Of a stretch of 39,980 nucleotides of DNA, positions 9,641 to 16,944 are shown piece after piece. The notes beneath the pieces are model-generated. The model was not told where the DNA came from. It ran no database searches and worked only from the letters and a program-made list of their open reading frames with translations. A program made the translations under genes and the position numbers. Each line of letters begins with the position of its first letter. Within the stretch, counting starts at the first letter, position 1. The DNA lies in the NCBI GenBank assembly GCA_902705825.1, contig CACSIL010000051.1, positions 45,176 to 85,155 of the forward strand, given 5' to 3'. The DNA comes from Halioglobus japonicus (GTDB lineage Bacteria > Pseudomonadota > Gammaproteobacteria > Pseudomonadales > Halieaceae).

Positions 9641-11188
9641 CTACAAGTCATTCAAAAACGCCAAAAAGTCTGACCGTTCAGTAGCGCTTAACTGCAATAC
9701 AAAATCCTTAGCTTCTTCTGCCTCGCCACCATGCCACAGAATGGCCTCCATAATCGTAATGGCTCTACCGTCATGCAAAAACGTAGCATCGGCATCAACT
9801 TCCTTGGTCAAACCAATACCCCACAACGGCGGTGTCCTCCACTCCCGAGCAGACGCGCCAAACTCTACCTTCACATCACCAGGCACCGTGCTGTTAGCTT
9901 CGTAAAAATCAGCTAATGCATCGCCCATATCATGAAGTAATAAATCGGTGTATGGAAAAATCGTTTGATTTGAGAGTTCGGGCTGCAATGCATCTTCACC
10001 GGTTACATACGTTTGTGTATGACAGGACTCACAACCAGCCTCAAAGAATATATCCTTGCCACGCTGCACCTGGTCGGAGTATGCATCACGCCTTCTGGGT
10101 ACACCGAGATGGTTGGAATAGAACACCACCAAAGCCAATGTAGAATCAACGACCTCATAGGGGTCTGGCTGATCAGGATCAAGTGTTGCTGTGCCATTCG
10201 GTGCATTTAAACAGTCCTCTTGACCAAAGCTGCAATCGTCTTCGGTATGAAATTTAGAGGTGAGCCCCATATCGCCAAAAAATGCATTGGCTGCTTGCTC
10301 TTCCAACGTTGGCACTGCAGCTTTCCAACCAAAACGCCCTAAAGCGACAGCCTGCTCGGATGGAGACCAAACCTGGTTGGCTTTACCCGAAATACCATCA
10401 CCGTCAGCATCATTTTCATCCTGTTGATTGTAAATGTCCTGCTCATCGATAAGAGCCAACAAGCCAAGTCCAATCATCGGCGGCGCTACCCGGGCCGAAA
10501 ATACAACCCCATCATCAAAGGGAGCAAAGTTTGAAATCAAGTGCCAAGTGGGCTTTCGCAACGAGACGGTATAGCCGTCAGTAAAGGTTTCTACAACCTC
10601 GGTATAACTCACTGCCAAATCAGCCTCATTAGCGACGCCATCGACAGCACGATGCTGAAGCTGTCCACCCACAACACTATCGGGCACATTGGCGAGGTAT
10701 GACGCGTCAATATTCGCTTGGTCGGACGCATTCACCGTCGACTGGGACACTTTGAATATCATTGATGCGAAATCATTACCTTGATCAACCCCATTTGGGG
10801 TTGCGAATGCCGCATGTCCACGGCCATCATTGATATGGCAATTTTGACAAGCCGTACTGTTAAAGTAGGGCCCGACGCCATCGCGGGACTCGGTGCTTTG
10901 TGAGCCCTGCACCCAAGGTTGTTCGAAAAAATGATTGCCGTTTTCAAAAGATGTTTTTCTATCAACATTTGACATGTTGAAAGACTTCGCTGAAAAAGCG
11001 GCCGTTTTAGTTACTGGCACCGTGGCATCTCCGCCAGCTAGATGCTCTATGCCTGACTTATCATCGTCATCAACAGGGTCTGGATCGGCAATGGGGCTAT
11101 TGCCACTACCGCCACCGCCGCACGCGGTGATCAGCATAGTCAATAAAACGACAGGCACAGACTTTGAAAAAAGGTGTAGTTCAGACAT
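9641..11188 (-). CDS. Di-heme oxidoreductase lipoprotein (DHOR/DUF1111 family)
   Basis: Protein of 515 residues with a lipoprotein signal (LLTMLITAC, C23) and a Gly/Asp-rich linker. It has two c-type haem motifs, CQNCH at 114-118 and CESCH at 386-390, and the family segments GPYFNSTACQNCH, SARVAPPMIGLGLL, DADGDGISGKANQVW, GRFGWKA and RTPPLWGIG, followed by FLHDGRA near the C-terminus. This is the so-called thiol oxidoreductase or di-haem peroxidase-like family (PF06537), usually found next to imelysins. It should sit in the periplasm, anchored to a membrane. It lies 119 bases downstream of the imelysin gene and is probably in the same Fur-controlled operon. A role in periplasmic iron handling is inferred. 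Confidence 0.92.
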   Translation of the reverse strand: MSELHLFSKSVPVVLLTMLITACGGGGSGNSPIADPDPVDDDDKSGIEHLAGGDATVPVTKTAAFSAKSFNMSNVDRKTSFENGNHFFEQPWVQGSQSTESRDGVGPYFNSTACQNCHINDGRGHAAFATPNGVDQGNDFASMIFKVSQSTVNASDQANIDASYLANVPDSVVGGQLQHRAVDGVANEADLAVSYTEVVETFTDGYTVSLRKPTWHLISNFAPFDDGVVFSARVAPPMIGLGLLALIDEQDIYNQQDENDADGDGISGKANQVWSPSEQAVALGRFGWKAAVPTLEEQAANAFFGDMGLTSKFHTEDDCSFGQEDCLNAPNGTATLDPDQPDPYEVVDSTLALVVFYSNHLGVPRRRDAYSDQVQRGKDIFFEAGCESCHTQTYVTGEDALQPELSNQTIFPYTDLLLHDMGDALADFYEANSTVPGDVKVEFGASAREWRTPPLWGIGLTKEVDADATFLHDGRAITIMEAILWHGGEAEEAKDFVLQLSATERSDFLAFLNDL

Positions 11189-11307
11189 AGCAAATTCAAA
11201 TATTTATAGTGTATTTGGGAAGAAAGGAATTGGGTTAGCAACGGAAAAACGGCTAATGATTTCTCATCAACCGTTTCGATGTAAACCGAACAAGAAACTA
11301 TAAGGCA

Positions 11308-12675
11308 CTAATCCGTTTCACCGGTTTGAGTAGAATCAAAACCGGCAATAGCACTGGCTTCAGCAATCACTTTGGTGATTTCTTCCACCTCGCCCAATCC
11401 TTGAATGGCGGACTCTAAAGCGATCAACTCATCGGAGCGAACGCCGTCACCCGGGTTTTCATAGGCCGATTCGGAATCAGAAATTATGCCGTCGAAACTT
11501 TTTGTCCCGGCCTCACCAGCATCAAAAATCATATCCATATCTGTTTGAATTTCCGCCAATTTGTCGGACAGATCAGTATAGCTCTGAGCATCAATGCTAT
11601 TTACAAAAGCACCAAAGCTTTGCGTCGTATCACCTACCACACTGCCGTCTATACGGGTGTAAGTACCTTCAAAAGCATTTACTATGCCTTGAAAGTTGTA
11701 GTAAACCGCAGTGTGGCTTAAGTCTGAAAAACAATCGTGTTCTTCCTCATAGTCACCGGTTTTGAGAATGCCCGTAGGCTGTGTATCCGCAGGGCGCCAT
11801 AGGCCAGCGCTTAATCTCGCACCACCCAATTCACCCACCGCCATACTGGCAATAGATTGCAAGATGTAACCAAACGCTTCTTCATCGAAGCTGAGGAAAT
11901 GCTCAGCTAAAGTAATATCACTGTCAGTGGTATCGACTTTCCATTCAGCCTTCATGGCGACCAAATCATCGACTAATAAATCAGCAGCGGCCTGGAGGTA
12001 AGCCGAATTACGACACTCTGTGATTGCGGGTGTGATGGCACAAGTTGCATTGGAACCAAATTCGGTCGCCACTCTAGGGCCTGGACCCTGGGCGCTAACA
12101 TCACGGTCCCACAACATAAACTCTATCGCGTGAACGCCTGTTGTTACATTCGCCTCGTCCTCTGTACCTATAGGCAGAGTGCCATTTTCATCGATTAGCA
12201 GATTCGTATTGATAGCAGCATAGATTGCCGGGTTATCAATAATGTACTCAATTTTGGTTTCATCAAGAGGCCACGCATTTACCTGTCCCTCCCAGTCATC
12301 CACGCTAGCAAGGCCACCATCGGCGGATAAATCATCGCCGCTTCCGATGAGAGAGACTGTATCCCAGCGGTAAATTTCAGCTTGCTGGTAAGGTTTACGT
12401 GCAGCTTTGTATGCCGTTCTAGCTGCTTCCAGAGTATCCGCTGTAGGACTTTCCAGAAAAGCTGCAATGGCTGTTTGCAAGTCAACGGCAGTCAGATGCG
12501 AATCGTCGAACACGGCAGCCGCCATCGAGACGTAATTGTCTTTTACCGAGACCAAACTCACGTCGGGCTCACGCGCGACAGGATTGTTGTTATTTCCGCC
12601 GCCGCTACCACCGCAGGCCGCGATTATCCCAGTAGTTGCCAATGCCATGGCTGTACACAACGCAGTTTTCTTCAT
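11308..12675 (-). CDS. Imelysin family lipoprotein (iron-regulated, IrpA/ICMP-like)
   Basis: Protein of 455 residues with lipoprotein signal TTGIIAAC (C21) and a Gly/Asn linker. The imelysin (peptidase M75-like) motif GxHxxE is GVHAIEF, with G180, H182 and E185, followed by MLWDRD. YKAARKPYQQAEIYRW at about 89-104 and EEEHDCFSDLSHTAVYYNF are further family segments. Imelysins are periplasmic proteins of iron uptake; peptidase activity is doubtful. The gene starts 36 bases downstream of a promoter whose -35 to -10 interval is a Fur box, so iron repression is well supported. It heads an operon with the di-haem oxidoreductase. Confidence 0.93.
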   Translation of the reverse strand: MKKTALCTAMALATTGIIAACGGSGGGNNNNPVAREPDVSLVSVKDNYVSMAAAVFDDSHLTAVDLQTAIAAFLESPTADTLEAARTAYKAARKPYQQAEIYRWDTVSLIGSGDDLSADGGLASVDDWEGQVNAWPLDETKIEYIIDNPAIYAAINTNLLIDENGTLPIGTEDEANVTTGVHAIEFMLWDRDVSAQGPGPRVATEFGSNATCAITPAITECRNSAYLQAAADLLVDDLVAMKAEWKVDTTDSDITLAEHFLSFDEEAFGYILQSIASMAVGELGGARLSAGLWRPADTQPTGILKTGDYEEEHDCFSDLSHTAVYYNFQGIVNAFEGTYTRIDGSVVGDTTQSFGAFVNSIDAQSYTDLSDKLAEIQTDMDMIFDAGEAGTKSFDGIISDSESAYENPGDGVRSDELIALESAIQGLGEVEEITKVIAEASAIAGFDSTQTGETD

Positions 12676-12718
12676 TTTTTAAATCCCCATCACTTAAAGT
12701 AGTGTTTATAGCCCTTAA

Positions 12719-12747
12719 ATGATAATGATTATCGTATTCATTATCAA
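12719..12747 (-). promoter_or_regulatory. Fur-box promoter of the imelysin operon
   Basis: The minus strand has -35 TTGATA (12742-12747) and -10 TATCAT (12719-12724) exactly 17 bases apart. The interval reads as repeated GATAAT-type hexamers (GATAATGATTATC at 12721-12733, ATTCATTATC at 12736-12745), the pattern of a Fur operator. The box is also upstream of the divergent sterol-desaturase gene and may repress both. Confidence 0.85.
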
Positions 12748-12781
12748 TACTAATTTGATTTGGATCTCAGATGGCTTTACG

Positions 12782-13804
12782 ATGAACACCAACAAACGAC
12801 TCTCAGAAACAGGCTGTATGCCGCATTCTCTCTCTTTCTGGCTGAACAACACCTTGCTTTGGGGCAGCACACCCTATGAATGGCTATCGCCATTATTTTA
12901 TATGGCGACGAGCGAGAAGCGGGTTTTCTGGGGGTATCTAATACTCAATGGGCTACTAGCTCTAATTATTCTCAGGCAGCGAAAAGAGGGCGTATACCGT
13001 AGCATTACCAAACTCTTTGGCAAAAAACTCTGGCTGCACCCTTCAGTCAAGCTCGATATAAAACTGGTCTTTTTGAACCAATCGCTATGGCTGCTGCTCG
13101 TTGCGCCGCTGCTAACCAGCCAGGTGGCGATTGCCTTGTCGAGCTATCGGTTTCTACTACAGCAATTGGGTCCAGGTGATTTTGTACCCAGCACAGTGGT
13201 CGGTGTCAGCATTTTCTATTCGGTGAGCATTTTTCTAATTGATGACTTTACCCGATTCTATGTGCACAGGCTTTACCATCGTCATCCTCTGCTCTGGCGT
13301 TTCCACGCCGTACACCATAGCGCTACAGTATTAACGCCATTCACACTTTATCGACTGCACATTGTTGAAATGCTAATAAATAGCTGCCGCAGCCTGTTGG
13401 TCTTTGGCGTATGTGGGGGCATATTTATCTATATTGTTGACGGCAAAGTGACACCCGTAGAAATCCTAGGAACCAGCATTTTTAGCTTCTTATTTAATAT
13501 TGCTGGCGCCAATTTACGCCACAGTCATATTTGGCTCGGCTGGGGCGGTGTAGAAAAATGGATACTAAGCCCAGCTCAACACCAAATTCATCACAGCGCA
13601 CACGCACGACATTTTAATAAAAATTATGGCGTAATGATTGCTGTTTGGGACCGCTGGTTTAATTCATGGGTGCCCAGCAAAAATGAAAACGTAACCCAAT
13701 TCGGGCTTAATGAAACAACTGACGACCAAACAATTCGATCTCATTGGTTAGGCATTCGCCAAAAGGAGTCGGTTAATCCTCGATGCTCAGTTCCGCTCCA
13801 CTGA
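12782..13804 (+). CDS. Sterol desaturase / fatty acid hydroxylase family membrane protein
   Basis: Di-iron membrane enzyme of 340 residues. The start is set at MNTNKRLSETG, because the longer frame (ATG at 12719) would translate the Fur box. The histidine clusters of the family are present: HRLYH (162-166), HAVHH (175-179), RHSH (246-249) and HQIHH (267-271). Membrane spans are seen at about 51-66, 101-120, 139-155 and 205-220. Members hydroxylate or desaturate lipids using O2; the substrate is unknown. The gene is divergent from the iron-regulated imelysin operon, and the enzyme itself needs iron. The last 10 codons overlap the end of the convergent DUF748 gene, right at a change in base composition, so the C-terminus may be altered. 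Confidence 0.88.
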   Translation: MNTNKRLSETGCMPHSLSFWLNNTLLWGSTPYEWLSPLFYMATSEKRVFWGYLILNGLLALIILRQRKEGVYRSITKLFGKKLWLHPSVKLDIKLVFLNQSLWLLLVAPLLTSQVAIALSSYRFLLQQLGPGDFVPSTVVGVSIFYSVSIFLIDDFTRFYVHRLYHRHPLLWRFHAVHHSATVLTPFTLYRLHIVEMLINSCRSLLVFGVCGGIFIYIVDGKVTPVEILGTSIFSFLFNIAGANLRHSHIWLGWGGVEKWILSPAQHQIHHSAHARHFNKNYGVMIAVWDRWFNSWVPSKNENVTQFGLNETTDDQTIRSHWLGIRQKESVNPRCSVPLH

Positions 13805-15521
13805 ATTCGTTGTCGCTGTCTTTTAGATTGGCCTGTGCGACGACGGCCCTTTCGGCTGCCAGTCCTGCCACGCTCGCCAGATAGAGCTTAACCGCTACTG
13901 CCCGTTCATTGGCCAGTGTCAGCATCTGCTCATCAGAGATGGTGATACTCGCCTCTACACTCTCGTATTGTTCGTGTGGTGTGAGTGGAGCGGTTCCGTC
14001 ATCCTGTGTCGCAAGGTCGGCGTAGAGTGCTGCGATTGCCTCTTCCCACTCGGCGCTTTTAGCTTTGATTTCTTCTTCCGAGAGGCCGCGTTCCAGTAAT
14101 ACGGCTTTGAGCTTATTGCGCTGCAGGCGCTCTCTATCGGTTTTCATGTTGAGCCGCCCGGTGATTACAAGTGACAGCTTTGGTCGTTGGTTCAGTGCCT
14201 CGGTCAGCTCGTTCAACTTTCCCTGATTGCGCTCACTCAAGGTGGTGGAGCCCGAGGAAAACGTGATTCGTTGCAGGTCTTCTTCCGTGCTGACCAGATT
14301 CGCCAGCAGCGAGAAAGGCGCGGTGATTGCTTTGGTCAGGAGATTGAGAACGGCGTTTGAGATAACACCGCTGAGGTCAAACCCGGGATTGTTGACATCG
14401 CCGCTTACCGGCACCGCCATATCAATGACACCGTTGGAATCCGTCAGAATCGCCAGTGCGAGTTCCAGCGGAAGGTCTACAGCTTTGTCGCTGGAGATTT
14501 TTTCACCCAGCTTCAGCTTCTCTACCCGAATCGCGTTGTCACCCTGCAGGTGATTGTCCTTGAGTGCATAGTGCAGGTTCAGGTCAAGCAGGCCGCGGTC
14601 AATGACATAGCCGGCGTAGGTGCCAGAGTGGGGCGATAACAGGACCATATCCACACCGTCAAACACCAGCGTTAGATCGAGGTTGGTGGGGTCGGCCATC
14701 GATGTGACTTCGCCGGTCAGCGTGACCGGGGCATAGCCGTCTACCGATCCGTTCATATCCACGGTTGCCGCAGTTGCCGGGGCGGAGCTGAGATCACGCA
14801 CTTCACCCTGAAAGTTAACGATTACCGTGCGGAACTGGATAGGCAGTGACTGATCCATAAAATCGATGGCGCTGTTGCTGATTTGTATCGTGGGAAGGCT
14901 GAATGTCCAGGGTTTGTCCTTGGTCAGATCATCGGCAATCTGTTGAGCTTCTTCGCCCACTTCTGCCTGCCAGATTTTTGATACATTGATGGAGCCGTCC
15001 TCCTGGATGTGCAATCGTCCGGTGTAGCTGTCGATAGTCAGTTGCTTGAGCACCAAGTTGTGCTCTGTCATATCCACCGTCAGTCCATCGATGCGCAACA
15101 GGTCAAAGCCGGTAAGCTGGACTTCTGCGCCTTCTCTGCGAGCAGAAAATTCGCGAATTTTCCTCTCCAGCGCAATGGTGGTGGGGGCGTATTCCTGCAG
15201 TGCCACCTGACCTTTCAGGTCCACGTTACCGCCGGTGATGGTGGCTTTGAGAGCCTCGGGCAAGTTGGGATTGAACCAGGCGAGTGGCAGCCCTTCCAGG
15301 GAGTAATCGATGCTGCCGTTACCCGGCTCAAGCGCCAGTGTGCCGGTTACGGCGATCTTGGCCTGCTGATTGATCGCCAGACTGAGTGACATCTGTGTGT
15401 CACCCGCCAGTGGCCAATTGAGATTCTCAAGAGACACGTCCAGCGGCTGTATGTCCAGTACTTGAAGTATAGGACAAATAAACGGCCCGTTGAGAGTAGA
15501 CTCCCTCACTGATGCTGCCAA
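13773..15521 (-). pseudogene. DUF748/AsmA-like protein, C-terminal part only
   Basis: Open frame of 582 codons matching the C-terminal half of large (about 1000 residues or more) DUF748 proteins, envelope-spanning AsmA-like proteins. Typical segments are LDVSLENLNW, DGSINVSKIW, ISNSAIDFMDQSLP, LHYALKDNHLQGDN, LALAILTDSNGVIDMAVPVSG and the OmpA-like repeat region near LSERNQGKLNELTEAL. The first 25 or so codons do not fit the family, the only starts are TTG or GTG, and a stop lies just upstream (15552-15554). The N-terminal half with its membrane anchor is missing, and an IS91-type transposase fragment lies at the break. I treat it as a remnant; the visible frame is otherwise undamaged, so the truncation may be recent. 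Confidence 0.8.
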
Positions 15522-15646
15522 CTGAGCTGGAGAAATTAGCGAAATACCCGCCTACAGGCCTGAAAAGTTGTTCGCTGAGGTGATCGCGCAATTCATATCC
15601 GTCCATTCCTGAACGAGAGCCCGCAGTAGTCCGTGCCATGGGTTTT

Positions 15647-16276
15647 TCACTGGCGTCCTTGCTGATGTGGGGTTGGGAATTCGCTTCCTGCGAAAAGAGA
15701 CAGCGTGGCAGGTGGCGCTCTGGTTGGCGGTGCCAGGTGCGGCAGGGTGGGGGCGCCCAGCTCCTGATCGCGCAGATGAGAGAGGATTCTGTCGATGACG
15801 TCCTGGTCTTCGATACAGGCGATGACCCTGACAGATCCACCGCAGCGACTGCAAACCTCAATGTCGATATTGAAGACGCGCTTGAGTCGCTGGGCCCAGG
15901 ACATACCCGATAAAGCGGGGCAGGCTCTCGCGATGTGCCGTTCAGCGGGTGAGCGAGCTTCAGTATGGGCGATTCGTTTCACGCCTTTGCCGCGTCTGGC
16001 TGGCGTGACCACCCCTCTCCAGCGGTGATTCGGAGCCGGGACGCCATGGAATCGCGTTAGATTGACCCTGGGCTTTGGCACCAAAGCCGCTAGGCGGGCA
16101 ATGAAATCCACAGACTCGAAGGCCACTTGGGTAGCGCCATCCCGGTAGGGCGTCTTCAGGGTATAGAGAACCTTGCCGGCAGAGCTGAGTGAAAGGCGAG
16201 GAATCGCAACGGCTGGGCGGGCAATATACCGGCAGAGCCGTTCCCGTTTATCCTTTTGATGCCCCTCACAGCTCAC
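15647..16276 (-). pseudogene. IS91 family transposase, C-terminal fragment
   Basis: Frame of 209 codons whose sequence follows IS91-type (Y2, HUH) transposases: RLCRYIARPAV, KTPYRDGATQVAFE, DFIARLAALVPKPRVNLTRF, a HGVPAPN segment, MSWAQRLKRVFNIDIEVC and the zinc-like CSRCGG, then VIACIEDQDVIDRIL. Family members are about 400-500 residues; the N-terminal part with the zinc finger and HUH motif is absent, and the only start is a GTG inside the domain. It is inactive as it stands. The element end lies between 15647 and about 15480, where it abuts the broken DUF748 gene, so it may have caused that truncation. Confidence 0.88.
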
Positions 16277-16349
16277 GCCGGCTTGGAATTTATGTTGTAA
16301 TAACTACGCATGAATACCACAAAGCCTTTAACCAAAAGCACTTTCGATA

Positions 16350-16365
16350 CCGGCCTCCGGTACCA
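16350..16365 (+). repeat. Direct repeat, right (attR candidate)
   Basis: Exact second copy of ccggcctccggtacca in the same orientation as the tRNA-Leu 3' end. Upstream TTC.A also matches the T-loop pattern, but the rest of the tRNA is missing, so it is not a second gene. Confidence 0.8.
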
Positions 16366-16589
16366 AGTCAATAACCAGCGAAAAAATACACACGGCCACT
16401 CTGGCCAGGCTTATAGCAATCCGGTAGTGTCTTGCCTCACTCTCTGGCAACACCACCCCAGAGGTGGAACACTGCTCCTAACTGTCGCCTTCAGTCATGA
16501 ATATGGCGCCCAGGGGCAAAAAAATATTTGCATTTTGCTCGTATCATGATAGCTATAGCTATTATCGTCGAGATGCAAAGAAGGCTGAC
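16366..16589. promoter_or_regulatory. Leader between attR and the 115-aa gene
   Basis: Contains a short hairpin GGCCA-CTC-TGGCC (about 16393-16405), another CCACC-CCAGA-GGTGG (about 16451-16465) and the palindrome ATAGCTATAGCTAT near 16548-16561. The palindrome lies 30 bases before the start codon of the next gene and could be an operator. No clear -35/-10 pair was found. Confidence 0.3.
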
Positions 16590-16937
16590 ATGGGTATTCT
16601 CAACAGACTGGTACTTGCTGCACTGCGGCTCAAAAATCCGGTAGAGGCCAAATTGGCTGCTGCGGTGGCTGAGCTAGGCCATTTGATTGAGCGCGATACC
16701 TATCGCCTCTCCGAATTGGAGCTCGACCAACTGCTTTCTTATGGGGACTATCTGATTGAAGTGTCCAAGTTTGAGGGCGCCCGAATTGCGCAGCCAACTA
16801 TCGCCGAAGAGCGCACCGCGTGCCTGGCTCGCCACGCGGTACGCGATTTGATTCCCGATACATTTTTTCTGCAGATCCTGTTGAAAGAAGACATGCCCTT
16901 GGCAGTACCACTGGGCCGTAAATCCGTCCAGCTTTGA
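16590..16937 (+). CDS. Unrecognised 115-aa protein
   Basis: The start at 16590 (MGILNRLVLAALRLKNPVEA) has the ribosome site AAGG six bases upstream; the frame is open to 16497 but that part is AT-rich and has no such site. The protein looks soluble and mainly helical, with Leu/Glu-rich segments (AAVAELGHLIERDTYRLSEL) and no signal peptide or cysteine motif besides one Cys. I do not recognise the family. It is the first gene outside the island and converges on the di-haem gene with a seven-base gap. Confidence 0.65.
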   Translation: MGILNRLVLAALRLKNPVEAKLAAAVAELGHLIERDTYRLSELELDQLLSYGDYLIEVSKFEGARIAQPTIAEERTACLARHAVRDLIPDTFFLQILLKEDMPLAVPLGRKSVQL

Positions 16938-16944
16938 CTCACTG

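Larger units (their letters stand above)
7749..16365. mobile_element. Genomic island integrated at tRNA-Leu
   Basis: An 8.6-kb segment bounded by direct repeats of the tRNA-Leu 3' end. Inside, base composition changes: 7765 to about 13770 is visibly richer in A+T than the flanks. The contents are gene fragments, an iron-regulated cassette, a 5'-truncated DUF748 gene and an IS91-type transposase fragment. No integrase or recombination gene is recognisable, so it is either a decayed element or one that has lost its integrase. Island status is inferred from the repeats, composition and content. Confidence 0.65.

Noticed and set aside
12719..12781. N-terminal extension of the sterol-desaturase frame (MIMIIVFIINTN...)
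   Set aside because: These codons are the Fur-box promoter of the divergent operon; the start at 12782 fits the family better.
16341..16365. Possible second tRNA gene at the attR copy
   Set aside because: Only the T-stem 3' strand and acceptor end match; no D arm, anticodon arm or 5' acceptor strand is present upstream.
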